NCBI RefSeq assembly: GCF_029873635.1
Contig: NC_080418.1
Coordinates: forward strand, 12,627,562-12,691,561
Length of the DNA: 64,000 bases
Source: Malania oleifera
Lineage: Eukaryota > Streptophyta > Magnoliopsida > Santalales > Ximeniaceae
Direction: 5' to 3'
The position numbers and the translations under genes were made by a program. Below, one piece after another: positions 1 through 11,632 of the stretch (positions within the stretch are counted from its first letter, which is position 1; every line of letters starts with the position of its first letter). The notes under the pieces are model-generated. The model saw only the letters and a program-made list of their open reading frames with translations, did not search any database and had not been told where the DNA came from.

Positions 1-287
1 TTACTTAAAGTACTTACATACAAAGATCCTTAAACTCTATTTCTTTGATCTTCAAGTAAGCCCTTGTTCTTATTTCATCTTTGAGCTTCTAATCATCTTT
101 CTTTCTTGATCTTTTTGAATCCATAAACTTTATCATCCTTTTCATCTTTATCACTACCTTTAAGCCTTGCCACTTATCTTTAAGCTTTGCCTTCTTCCTA
201 AAAGGCTTTCACTTGAAATAAACCATATTAAACACATCATGATTTGTTATCATCAAAATAAGAATTGTAAGTCTTGTTAGGCCAACA
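1..287 (-). repeat. partial copia 3' LTR
   Basis: Pyrimidine-rich stretches with repeated CAAGCTTT/CTTGATC-like words resemble the tail of the LTR at 6106-8240. It ends CCAACA directly before the polypurine-tract complement at 288-303. The other end lies outside the window. Confidence 0.6.
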
Positions 288-696
288 ATCTCCCCATTTT
301 TTATGATGACAAATCGAGAGCAAAAATAGGAAATAATGCTCATGGCTCCCCCTTTCAATAAGCATGATATATCAAATATATTTATACAAACCATGTTACT
401 TGCAAAATGTCAAAATGAATTCATACCCATACATATTCATATTCTTAGAAGCAATAAATTCATACAAACATTCCTATACATATTCCATTTTTGCTCTTCC
501 TTCTCTAAAATACTATCTCTCCCCCTTTGGACATCAATCAAAAAGGAAAATAGAGCAATACAAAAACAACATAGTGAAGTGTTGGAGAACATAGTATTTA
601 TAGAGCTTACAAATACATAAGAAATACTAGTCGAAGAAGTTCCTAGAAATACTAATACATAGACAGAAATGTTAAATAGCACATAAATGAAATACA

Positions 697-1891
697 TCAA
701 TCAGAAGCTTCCATAGACCCACTTTCATCATCATCTTCTTCTGCAGATTCATCATCACTAGATGGAGCAGAGCTGATATCCATTTGTGTTTTGCCTTTGG
801 AAGAGCTAGCCAAATGTTTCTTAATCTTGTCAACACGCTGAACAAAGCTTGAACAATGAGTTTCCACAGTAGAAACCTTCTCCCTAAGTATACCAAGTCC
901 AGATTGCATTCCATTACTGAAGGTCATATAGTGATTAAAAAAAGGAACGAACCAAGAAAGAGTTTGTGGGTCAAGCTGTACTGAAGAAGCTGGCATGGAA
1001 GGCTGTGGTGGTGGTGCAGATGAGGTGTGATGATGTCCCTTGTGAAACCACCCTTGAGGAGAGTGCTTGTATCTTATTCGATTAAGAATAGTATTCGAAA
1101 AGATATCATAATGGGTTTTTCTAGTGAAGTTAAATGATGGTGTAAGAACATTGAAATGAGCAAATACCATATTTAACATCCCAGCATATGGTAAAATGAC
1201 ACGAGGAGCTTCAACTTTCATAATGATCCATTGAAGAAGTAAACTTGGAAGATCCAGCTTTTTACCTTTAAGAATACACCACATAGTGAAACAATCTAAG
1301 AAGGAAATATGATCATGAGAGCCTGAACGTGGTAGGATATTATATGTGATCAGTTTGTGCAGGATTAAGGCTTCAAGATTGAGTTGTTTGTAAAGAGGTG
1401 GATGCCCAAAGGAAATAGGTGTATCAGTTATTACTAGGGGTAAAAACTCCTCTAGAGTAAATCCTTAGTACATTATCCATTGTTTCTCAGCAATGTGAAC
1501 CTCAAAATCTCCTAGCTTGATACAAAGAATTTTTCCCAAAGATATGGGAGTAAGATGAATATTTTTCCCTAGAAGATTCGTTTTGATCCCATTTTTCAAA
1601 TCTTTCCATGTTAGCATAGAAAATACGAACCACATTTCTATAGTATCTGTTTGCTTGATACGTAATAAACTGTTCCCTCCCAAATTCCTAAAAAAGATCC
1701 ATGATTTCAAGAAAATTAGAATTGAAGAATGTAACATCAAGGATTTTACCTAGAATGGGTTCGGCTGAAGCGATTTGATTCCTATAGAGTTGCTTAGCAT
1801 AAGGAGTAACTAATCACTTCTCTACTTCATCATTGCTGATCCTTGTGGAGGAGGAGGAGCCTTTGTTACCAACCGATTTAATCCGTGGCAT
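697..1891 (-). pseudogene. extra ORF downstream of copia pol, plant-transposon-protein-like, broken
   Basis: An ORF opens at 1889-1891 with MPRIKSVGNKG followed by a serine-rich stretch, and can be followed in pieces to a stop at 697-699. In-frame stops and frame changes interrupt it between 1816 and 1285. The longest open piece (697-1284, 195 codons) has a hydrophobic half, a proline-rich linker with a histidine cluster and a very acidic C-terminus. The middle part, with words such as ISFGHPPLYKQLN and ILPRSG, resembles the domain annotated in plants as putative plant transposon protein (from memory, not searched). The position between pol and the 3' LTR is where SIRE-type elements carry an extra ORF. 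Its function is unknown. Confidence 0.45.
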
Positions 1892-2104
1892 GATTGTTTT
1901 GAAGAAGAAGGCTGATAAACCCAAGGTTTTATTCACAATTTGATGTGGAGGGTAGGTTAAATGCACGGTTTCAGGCTGATTTGGAAGAAGAGTTTGTGTG
2001 GAAAAGAGTAGGAAAGAGGATTTTCGGAGAGAGAGGAGAAGTAGTAGGTGCCTGATGGAAGTTAAAAATACATAAAATAGAGTTTTAAACAACTGTGATG
2101 GCTG

Positions 2105-2416
2105 GAACGAGTAGGTTCGGTGGCCTACTGGATTGCACTAGTCCCAACACTCTCGAGGATGCATGATGTGTTTCGCGTATCCATATTGAGGAGGTACGTG
2201 TTTGATCCATCGCATGTGATTAGTTACGAATCTTTAAATATTGGGGATGCTTTGGTGTGTAAGAAGATACTTGTTTAGATTCTGGACTGTAAAGTTCAGA
2301 AGCTGCATACCAAGGAGATACCGTTAGTGAAGGAACTGTTGCGGAATCATGCTGTTAAGGAAGCTTCTTGGGAGTTAGAGATGGAAATACGCTGGAAATA
2401 CCCACAGTTGTCTTGA
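2105..2416 (+). pseudogene. gypsy integrase C-terminus with chromodomain-like tail
   Basis: Translation from 2105 gives ERVGSVAYWIALVPTLSRMH, then a DVFRVSILRRYV segment, which is the usual end of Ty3/gypsy integrase. A tail with EASWELE before the stop at 2414-2416 resembles the chromodomain-like C-terminus of chromoviruses. One in-frame TAG follows KKILV. The same segment occurs in the minus-strand gypsy element at 32114-32494, which supports the assignment. It is a dead fragment. Confidence 0.8.
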
Positions 2417-2814
2417 GTAGTAGCTTGGTAGTAGGATCGGTATGGGTATATATGTATGTATGTATTATTTTGCTATTGTAATAACATTGTGTTGTTAGTC
2501 TCTAAGACAGTATGTAATATTGTGAGCTCTCAAGATGGTATGTATGTAACCATGGTATTCCTCCTTCATAAGTGAGGGTATGTATGTATTTGGGACAAGA
2601 CTGCTATGTGGGTGGCTGACAGCTCTTTCTAGAGTCGGGTATGCATTGGGTATGTTGTTGAGTTGGTAAATGAGAGATTACAAATTTTGAGGACAAAATT
2701 TTTGTAAGGAGGGAAGGTTGTAAGAACCCGACCCGAGATAGGTGTATTATATAAATATGAAAAGAGGAGGAAAATTAAAAAGGTAAAAATCAGCAGGGCT
2801 TGTGGAGGAGGCTT

Positions 2815-3085
2815 CTTTTCTCATCGACAAAGTCCCTTGTGTAGCTCGGCGACGAGATTCAGTAGCTCGTCAACGACGAGATAACAAAGGATTTTGGGAA
2901 ATCTTGAAATCTCAATCTCGTCAACGAGTTCACCTTGACATCAATGAACTTCCTTTTGTGGCTCGTCGATGAGGACGCTGCCTCATCGACGAGTCTAGCC
3001 GGGTCAACTTGCTTATAAATATCTTTTACCTTTGCTTAATGAAGAAGAAAACAAAAACCTCTCTCTCTCTCTCTCTCTCTAGGAT
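2815..3085 (+). promoter_or_regulatory. LTR promoter: palindrome cluster, TATA box, CT-rich start region
   Basis: Positions 2817-2992 hold several exact or near copies of TCGTCGACGAG. TATAAATA lies at 3014-3021 and a (CT)n run at 3060-3081. The same order, on the other strand, occurs in the LTR of the second gypsy element (31480-31760). This suggests U3 enhancer-like repeats, core promoter and start of R. The function is inferred from arrangement only. Confidence 0.55.
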
Positions 3086-3633
3086 TTCAAGCCGTCTGTT
3101 GCTGGAATCAACGATGCGACGTTGCTATGTGGAACAGGAGGAGATTCTCTTTGAGGATAGCAGATTGGATCTTCGTTTTGAGGATTTTTAGGTTTTGACC
3201 TAAAATCGAGGTAAAGATTCAATTTATTTTTCATTTTGGTAGATTTATAGAGAATAGTATTGTAAGGAAGTATTGTTCTTCATTGTGTAGGTTTTGATAT
3301 CTCGGTTCATAGTTTTGGAGCCATTGAGCTCGTGTTTTGGTTTTCGAGTTAAGGTAAGGGGATTCTTTTTATATTAGTTATTTTTCAAATCGGAATCTGT
3401 AAATATGTAGTTTACGATTGCATATAGGATTCGGCTACTTATTTGGGGAAATCTATGGGGTGAAAATACAAGATTTTTGGGTTATTGTTTTGGGAAAATT
3501 TGGGAGTTTCGGATATCATCTCTATTTCTGCTGGAAAATCGGATGTTGTATAAAACTGTGATATTGAGATGACCGTACCTATACTTGTATTAAACTGTAT
3601 TCTTGAAATTAAAACGATATGATTTATTGTATG

Positions 3634-4392
3634 ACTCACTCGAAAAATGAGCAACTCAGAAGCTATCCCAAGTATAGGAGTTATGTCGTGTAATATTAAG
3701 CCCAAGGGCTAGATCGTCTCCTCAGGGAATGCGTTTTAATCTCAGATTTTACTTTCTTCCAATCGAAATTAAATAGGTACTGAATTTAGTTCAGATTCGG
3801 GTTTTCAAGATTGTGGAGACTTAAACAAAAACATAAATTAAAGTACTAAAACTAACATGCTTCGAATTAAAGAGTAAGGATGGAAACTCTAATCTACTTA
3901 AGGAAACATCAAAACACGCGCTAATTAAAGATGGTAATTTTGAACATGGAATTAAAAACACCGAAAGGAAACTCAATCAGATTCAAAACATACAATAAAA
4001 ACCAAGACTTTAACACAAAGCAAGAAGTCGAACCAAAATAAAACACAAACAAAAACCTAAATTTAAATACTAATGAAACACAATAAAAATGCAAACTTTG
4101 ATAAATCAGACCGTAATTAAGTCGAGCTTCAAAAAAAACCTAAAACTTGGGAAACTTCAAAACAAATACAATATTTTTTTCTTTTTTTAATAACCAAACC
4201 GGACCTTAACGAAATTAACTAAATGACTCGAACAATAATTAAATCTACCACCAAAAACAATAAAAAAAAACATTAATAAATAATTAACCACCACAATGAT
4301 AATAAAATATTTAAAATTCAAAATCTTGTCTTTCCAAATAACTTCAGCAAATTTAAAATAGTAGCATCCAACTTAATATTGAAAGAAATAAA

Positions 4393-4452
<60 letters not shown>

Positions 4453-4961
4453 AAAACAGAGGGAGCCTCGGGTGGAGTCCTAGCCGTTCTATGATGGAGT
4501 TTAAAAATAAAAAGGAAGAAGCCCTACCTAGATAGCACTGACCCGACCCGGCCATGCATGGCCAGGTCACATCAAATATTCATTCAAATATAATTTTTTA
4601 TTTTCTCATTTTATTTGTTCTTTATTCATCACAAATCTGACTCTTCTGGAGCCCGTTTCTCGCAAAACTCAAAACACTAAAGTTGTAGATAATCCTTTCC
4701 TCTTTCTCAAGAAATTTGAATCGTCTTGATCGGAGCTCATATGGAAAATTTATACATGAAATACGAATAGGTGTCGGTTTTAGTTCCCGAGAATTTTTCT
4801 GCGACAAAAAATTACCAAAACTTAATAAATAATGCAATAAAGTTCAAGAATGATAATTTTGGCACTTTATTAAAATATTGGATGATTTTAGATATTTAAT
4901 TAAAAATATAAACCGTAAAGTTCGGTTAAGTTGTCCAATTACGCAATTTTGACGCGTAATC
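3634..4961. mobile_element. unclassified 1.3 kb insertion inside the gypsy LTR
   Basis: The 8 bp word ATTGTATG occurs at 3626-3633 and again at 4962-4969. Between the copies lie 1,328 bp of non-coding sequence unlike the LTR around it: a block around AGATCGTCTCCTCAGGGAA, A-rich sequence and a (GA)n run. I see no terminal inverted repeat, LTR or ORF of note. An 8 bp duplication would suit a hAT-type event, but the ends do not match. The edges are provisional. Confidence 0.35.
4396..4449. repeat. (GA)n microsatellite
   Basis: An almost pure AG dinucleotide run of about 54 bp. Confidence 0.95.
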
Positions 4962-5891
4962 ATTGTATGCCAAATAAGTTTGGAATGAACTGTTGTATGT
5001 AAAATGTTCTAGGATTTTAAAACAATTGTGACGGCTAATTACCGTAAGCTAAAAGGCATAGGAACATGAGTTCCAAATTGTTCCAGGTTTTGTGAAATTT
5101 GCCACAACTCGGCTAATTACCATGGGCAAATGCTATACCTCGACTAAATACTGTGGGCGAAAGTGTCTGACTCTATATCCGAGGGCGTGAAATATCACCT
5201 GTTTGTTCCAGTTGGTCACTGATGGGTGTGAGTTGACACCGTATTAGCAATGATATCACTATAAGACTTCGGCTAATGCTAGGCTATCGGGTGCTCCATG
5301 TAATGCAGCCGGTTTCGACTAAAGATTGTGACAATAGTGATCGTATGTTTTGTATCATATGCACTAGAACTGGATTGTGAGAATAATGGAACTATATCGT
5401 GTTATGTTTTATGTCAAATAACAGTTGTATGCCACCCATTGATATAACATGTTTCCTCCTTAGTGAGAGGTGTCTCAGCCCAAATATACACATTTTTTTC
5501 AGGTCTTTCGAGTAGCCGAAACTAGCGTCCTAGAGTACCAGGAGTGTGGCTATCAGTTAGCTGCGTATAGTACTTATGCAAGTATGGATTTTGTAATCAG
5601 GTTGTCATTGTTAGGTCTTTGTGGACACCCGGGGGTATGTACTGTATTTTAGTAGCGTAGACTCTAAAAATGTATAGACTTTGGTATGGTATGTTGTATG
5701 TATTAGAAAGAACATTTCTGCTGCGTATGTGATGTGTATGTAAGTGTATGTGAATGTGTATAGGGTACACGTGTACCGCACAGGATTGGACCCTCATTCG
5801 GTGTAGTATCATGTATGATGTAATTGATACGAAGACAAGTTAGGTTACTAAATTCACACTTGGGGCCCATCTCTGAGTTCGGGGCGTGACA

Positions 5892-6105
5892 CAGCATGCT
5901 GCCTAAAATTTTTTAAATTCCAATGCTTTCTTAACATCCTCCCAAATAAATCTTCCAAACACTATAGCCCACAAGCAATACAGGAGCCTCCAACTCTTTA
6001 ACTAAAGATCTAACAACATTAAACTGTCCACTTAAGACCCAATTAGGGAAACGAAGATAAAAGCATGCATAAAATCTAGTCAAAATAAAGATCTTTGTGT
6101 ATGTA
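5892..6105. other. short unassigned segment between two elements
   Basis: 214 bp between the end of the gypsy LTR and the start of the copia LTR. It ends in ATGTA (6101-6105), the left target duplication of the copia element. I see no coding signal. Confidence 0.5.
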
Positions 6106-8240
6106 TGAAAACCAAGGTGTAGTCCCAAGAGGGGGGTGAATTGGATTTAAAAATTTCTTTTAATTCTTTTCAAGAATCCTTAACCTCTTTTAATTCTTTT
6201 TAATGAATTGTTTAACCTAATTTAATTCTTTTAATGAATTCCTGATTTCTTGTTGATTTATCAATTACGAAATAAATACTTAAAACAATATTCAATGCAC
6301 AACCATATACCAGCAAATTATTTAACCAATCAATCAACCAAACCAATCAATTTTCCAATCAACCACAATATTCAAACTAAGATATAAGATTCAGTTTTTG
6401 TTTCTTTGTAGCCCTGTATATATGAATGTTTGATTCAAGCCCTTCGGTTAATGCAAGCCCTGTGATAATGAATTTGTTTTCTAATGCAGTGCAATATAAA
6501 ATCCAATATTCTTTCCAACAACTTAGATTTTAAATAAACTTTCAATTTAAAGAGTCTTTGGGTGTTTCACCAATTAACGTACTCCCTTACAGTTTCTGTA
6601 GAGTGTGGATCAACCATCGTACTCCCTTTTGGTTTCCACAATCCCAAAAACAAATTAAACTTAAGTTTATTTAATATCAATCCTCATAGTGTATATGATT
6701 AAGGAATTTAAACATCCACGCAGTTCGTATACGTTGAAAATAAAGAGAGAAAGAGAGAGTGAGACCACTATTTTTACAAGGTTCGGCTCATCTCCAGCCT
6801 ACGTTATCGCCTTTGACAAGCCACCAAAGGATTCACTAAAATTAGTTCCTTTGCTAGGTGGAACAACACCATTACACACTCCTTCAATAGGCTAGAACCC
6901 ACCTCTCCAAGTGATATCCTCTCACTCAGTCACTCCTTCAACTAGGTTAGAGCAACACCTCTCTTAGCGATACCCCATGCTTAGCCAATGATCAAAACAC
7001 CTCGAATCATCTAAGAACTATAAGAAATATGAAGTAAACACTACATACATGAGCACTCTCAAAGAGAGCCGATTAGTACAAAATTCAGCACTATGTACTT
7101 CAATAATTTAAATACCAATATGAAATTGAATTGAAGATCAAGTGTAGAGATCACCAGGGGTTCTTTAATAATTGATAAAACTCAGTATGAGAACTTTAAG
7201 TTGATGTTTCAGCAGCAATTCAGATGATTTCCCCCAGCAAAAGTATGAGCAATAGAGAACTTTGAGAGAGATTGAGAGATTAAATGCAAGTTTGTTGTGT
7301 AATTGCTTGGATATTAATTTCTTGGGGTTAAGAGAGTATTTATAGACTTTTTAGGATTAGTTTCCTTGTTCCCCAAGTTACTTGGAATGTCCACCAAGTT
7401 TTTATAATGTTCATATTTGAAAAATTAATTTTTAAAAAATTTTTCTATTAGAGTTTAAAAATTTGAAATCTCATGGTGTCAGTCGGCTGGACAGGCGACT
7501 AGGTAGTGTTTTTCACAAGGTCAGTCAGCTGGACATGCAGCTAAGGCCTTTCTGTCTGTCAGAAATTAATTCAACTAATTTGTCAATCGGCTGGCTCGAC
7601 CACGTTCAAAAATGTAAGTCGGCTGGGTGTGTCAGTTAGCTGACTGATTTCATTGCAAACTGTCAGTCGGCTGGGCAGTTATTCAACTGTTGTATTCTTG
7701 TCAGTCGGCTGGCCAATCTCATTATGTTCTGATTAGTTGACTGACTAGTCCATTTTCTAAAAATATTTCATTTTCCATTTTTAAACCCTTTTTTTATTTA
7801 AAAAACTTAAATATAACTTGTCCAACACATTTTTCGAGGTTTTAAAAATCTAGTCTCTAAGTCCATATTCAACCCTAAAAGAGTTTCAAAAATATTTCAA
7901 AAGATATTTAAAATATGAAGCACTTACATAAAGACTTCTAAGACTTTGAATATTTTTGGCACTTAAGTCTTCATACTTGTCTTTTATTTGAGCTTTCTTT
8001 TGCCTCTCTTGCTTTTCTTCAAGCTTTGATATTATTTCAAGCTCTCTCCCATATACTTCAAGCTTTAAAATATCATCTTGAAATCCATGCTTTAGGCTTC
8101 ATATGATCAACCTTTTTGAAGTATAAGTTTTTAGCACATTCTTTTTTGTAAACCCTAAAATAGCATTACTCAACCAAATATGTTAAGTTTCTCTTATTTG
8201 TTAGTATCAAAATAGGACGTTAAGCCTTGTAAGACCAACA
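6106..8240 (-). repeat. copia 3' LTR (2,135 bp)
   Basis: On the plus strand it runs from TGAAAACCAAGGTGTAG to AAGACCAACA. It matches 11633-13181 and 38843-39371 piece by piece with many substitutions, so the element is old. At 7480-7740 there is a cluster of GTCAGTCGGCTGG-like words. Small ORFs in it are incidental. Confidence 0.85.
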
Positions 8241-9645
8241 ATCTCCCCTTTTTTTTATGATGACAAATAAGGAGCAAAAATATGTGTAAGCCTTAAAAAG
8301 ACTCCCTCTTACAATAAGCATCATCTTAACAAAATTTGTAATTTCAAAATCATTCAATATCATGCATACCAATACTAATTTCAAGATCAACATCATTTTA
8401 AATTCAAGATCATTCAATGTCAAATACTTCTTCAAGATCATTCAATGTCAAATACTTCTTCTCTTTTATCAAAAACTTCTCTTCATTTTGCTACATATAT
8501 CATGTTTCAAAAATCTTCAATACCAAGCTCAATTTTTCAATTAAATTTTTGCTCAAAACTTCTCCTCCTTTTGACATCAATCAAAACGAGTGGGATATAA
8601 AAAAAAAAATCATATTTTGAGCATATGAATATCAAACATGCATACCAATTAATACCAACTAAGATTTTCATTAATTCTAATACCAATTGAAACATTAAAG
8701 AAGGATTATGATATCAATCAAAAATTAGGGAAAGAATCAAGCAATGAGTCATAATACTCCCCCTCAATTTAATACGTTCATTTTTCATACCAATTATGTT
8801 TTTAAAACTATCATCCCATGTTTCAAACATTTGATTCATATTATGCATATGCTCATGGATACTTATATCAAATAGCAATATCATATCAATGTCACAACAT
8901 TCTCATAAATATAATTATACTTGTCATGCTCAAATACTAATTGATATATTCATGGATAGTAATATACTTTATAAATACCAATGCTAATGTCACTTTATGC
9001 ACAGCTCATGAATGCAAGTTATTCATTTTTCCAAGTGATCCGTCATAAGCATAAGAATTTATCAAGTCATATCAAAATTTGTGTTTCTAAATCATGCTTA
9101 ATAACTTTATTCCTAGATTTTCAAAATATAGTGAGCCATAAATCATCAATATTTTCATTGTCGTTAAAGATTTCACGATACCAATTTCAAGATATACACA
9201 TGTAGCATGTCATATATCATACAAGCATGGAATGTATCATTATTATGTGCATTGTACTATACTTTTGTTTGGAATGTTCTTGTGTTGCTCAAGTATTTTA
9301 TTTCAAACTTATTTAACAATTTTACCTTCAGTCAGTCAACTGAGCTTATGTCCAGTCAGCTGATAATTTTTCTACCAAGCTCTCTTTTTTATCAATAAGC
9401 TCTATTTGCTTCAGACATTCTTTTCTTTTGATTTTATATAAACATCCAAACTTCATGTATCTTAATTTTTTTTAATTTAAGTCTTGTATGATTCATTCAT
9501 TGATTTGAGACCAACATTTTTCATTAGCTTTCAATAGGCATTAATAAGCTTGAACAATTTTATCCGTATTCTCTATTTCAATTTGTTTAATATCTTTATA
9601 TGATTTTCCATAGACTTGATATCAATTGAAGTTGAAGGATTTAGT
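8241..9645 (-). other. copia internal region lacking pol
   Basis: About 1.4 kb of AT-rich sequence between the polypurine tract and the end of gag. It repeats words such as ATACCAATT and CATTCAATGTCAAATACTTC. Neither strand shows a protease DSG, an integrase HHCC/DDE or an RT YVDD motif. An intact copia would have over 3 kb of pol here, so the element is a non-autonomous derivative. Confidence 0.7.
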
Positions 9646-11550
9646 TCATCTTGGTAGCCATACTTTCTTAGGTCCGGATGGTTTAACAAGTGATGCTTCT
9701 TTGATTCTCCGAACTTGTTTTGTTTTCACACCTTTCCTCTTTAATGGACATTCAAATTTAACATGCCCCTTTTTTCTTACATAGAAAACTTGTGGTATGT
9801 GTGTAGACATTTGAGAAGGTGCTAGCATAGTCTTTAGAGGCTTTTGTGAAGTATCTCATATAAAGATTCTTTTTCCTTTTATTTTCAATTCCATTGAATC
9901 TTATGCCTTCTTTATTTAAAGACATTCTTTGTGAGCCAATTATTTTGTCAAAATTTTCTTTTCCTCTAGTAAAGTTGTAAATGATTTTGGCTTGATCCTC
10001 AATTTCTTTCTTAAGATCATAAATTTCAGAATTTTCTATATTTTTACCCTTTTCTTGGTCTTTAGACATCTTAGTAATTTTATCCTCTAATTTAGAAATA
10101 TACAAGTCTTTCTCATTTTTCATAGAGGATTGGCATCTCAAGTCTTCTACTTCCTTTATCAATTTTTCATTCTTGCTCTCTATTTTCTTGATGTTCAAAT
10201 CCTTTTCTTCTTTAGCAAGATTTTTAGATTCTAATTCAATCATCATAACTTCATTTTTATTTTCTATTTTCTTGATTTTTAAGTCTTTTTCTTTTTCAGC
10301 AAGTTTGAGGGATTCTAATTCTTTCATCACTCCTTCATTCTTGTTTTTCAATGATGTGTATCGTTTAGTCATATTAACTAACATATTATGCACTTTGAAT
10401 AAATCATTTTGTAACTTTTCATAAGATGACATGTTTTAATCATTGGATTCATTAGATGAATCACTACAAGAACTATTTAAGGATTTAGATAAAGAGCTTT
10501 CCTCATTGTCCCGGGCCATATAACAAGTATAAGCAACCTCTTGGTCACTTGATTCATTATCGGAACTACATGTACTCAAATTGTCCCAGGTAGTTGCTTT
10601 CATAGCTTTTTCTTTTTATTTTTAGAATTTTTCTTAAGTAGTGGATATTCTGGTTTTATGTGTCCATCCTTCTTGCAATTATAACATGTGAGGATTTTAT
10701 TCTTTGATTTCTTCGTATTGATTTCTTCTTCATCTGATTCGGTGTTTTGGATTCTTTTTTTTTTTTTGAATTTGTTCTTTCTTCTAAGAATTCTTGCTAG
10801 TTTCTTAGATATATAGGCTAATTTATGTTCATCTGTTTCATCTTTATCCTCATCACTGGAGTTTTTGTTTGAAGTTGTAAAGGCTATAGATTCTTGGGCT
10901 TTAGTTTTTCCATTCCTTTCATTCATTGACATTTCATATGTGAGGAGAGAACCTATAAGTTCATCTAAGGAGGAGTTTTTCAAATTTCCTCCTTCCGTTA
11001 TTTTAGTGGCTTTAGGTTCCCATTTAGGTGGCAGTCCTCTAAGAATTTTTCTAATCATTTCATAGGTGCTATAAGTTTTTCCTAGTGCATTAAGAGAGTT
11101 AATTATGTGGGTGAACCTAGTGTACGTGTTTGTAATTGATTCATCCAGGTTCATCCTAAAAGCTTCATACTCGCTTGTGAGCATGTCTATTCTACTATCT
11201 CTTACATCGATGGTTCCTTCATAAGTAATTTCTAATTTATCCCAAATCTCTTTGGCTGATTTGCAAGCCATGACCCTAATGGATTCATTCATATCTAGAG
11301 CACAATACAACGCATTCATAGCACTAGAATTTACTTGTAACATCCTATGGTCATTGTCAGTCCATTCTTTTTCTTCTTTGGGTATTTCCTTGCCATCTAC
11401 TATTTTAGTAAGAATTAAGTCACCATGTGTGAGAACCTTCCAAGATTTCCAATCCATGATTTGTAGATATATTCTCATCCTTTGTTTCCAAAATATATAA
11501 TTTAAACAACAAAAGATTGGGTGACCTAGTTGAGGATTTACCCTTTCCAA
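9646..11550 (-). pseudogene. copia gag polyprotein, frameshifted
   Basis: The first open piece (10600-11550, 316 codons) is a UBN2-type copia gag: WKQRMRIYLQ near the start, then ALDMNESIRVMACKSAKEIW and LRGLPPKWEPKATKI. It ends with a CCHC knuckle whose last cysteine has become tyrosine (CYNCKKDGHIKPEY). A frameshift near 10610 leads to an acidic, serine-rich stretch. A Lys/Glu-rich coiled coil follows (9758-10432), then a second knuckle-like segment ending KKVWLPR at 9646. The family role is to form the capsid and package element RNA. This copy is inactive. Confidence 0.8.
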
Positions 11551-11618
11551 AGGGAGCTACGCCTATGTGAGTCATTAGGATCTTTATATAACTACTTGTT
11601 AGGATTTATTATAACCTG

Positions 11619-11630
11619 TCTCTGATACCA
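11619..11630 (-). other. primer-binding site (initiator Met-tRNA)
   Basis: TGGTATCAGAGA on the minus strand, two bases from the LTR edge at 11633. It fits the usual TGGTATCAGAGC except for the last base. Confidence 0.8.
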
Positions 11631-11632
11631 AT

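Larger units (their letters stand above)
1..2095 (-). mobile_element. 3' part of a Ty1/copia (SIRE-like) element
   Basis: Seen: the first 287 bases end in CCAACA and are followed on the plus strand by AATCTCCCCATTTTTT, the complement of a polypurine tract next to an LTR starting TGTTGG. The same LTR edge is at 8231-8256. Positions 288-2095 would then be the last internal part of a minus-strand element, holding a broken ORF at 697-1891. Sequence changes abruptly to plus-strand gypsy pol near 2095, so the element is truncated there. Its LTR is cut by the window edge. The lineage is inferred from the LTR edge and the extra ORF. Confidence 0.65.
2096..5891 (+). mobile_element. 3' remnant of a Ty3/gypsy chromovirus-like element
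   Basis: Seen: the C-terminal end of a gypsy polyprotein (2105-2416), a spacer ending in a purine-rich tract (AAGGAGGGAAGG, about 2706-2717), then an LTR opening TGTAAGAACCCGACCC and ending GGGGCGTGACA. Gag, protease, RT and most of integrase are missing because the element is truncated at about 2095. With the 5' half lost, no target duplication can be tested. Confidence 0.85.
2719..5891 (+). repeat. gypsy 3' LTR, with an internal insertion
   Basis: The LTR starts TGTAAGAACCC directly after the purine tract and ends GGGGCGTGACA. Without the 1.3 kb insertion at 3634-4961 it would be about 1.85 kb. It carries a TATAAATA box at 3014-3021, a CT-rich stretch at 3060-3081 and a cluster of TCGTCGACGAG-like palindromes just upstream. 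Confidence 0.75.

Noticed and set aside
3009-3191. 60-codon ORF just after a TATA box in the gypsy LTR
   Set aside because: It lies in the expected R/U5 leader, includes the CT run and has no counterpart in the other gypsy LTR.
6689-6895. ORF and a GGTTCGGCTC word that resembles a tRNA B box
   Set aside because: It lies within the copia LTR, with no A box or cloverleaf, and the second LTR has stops.
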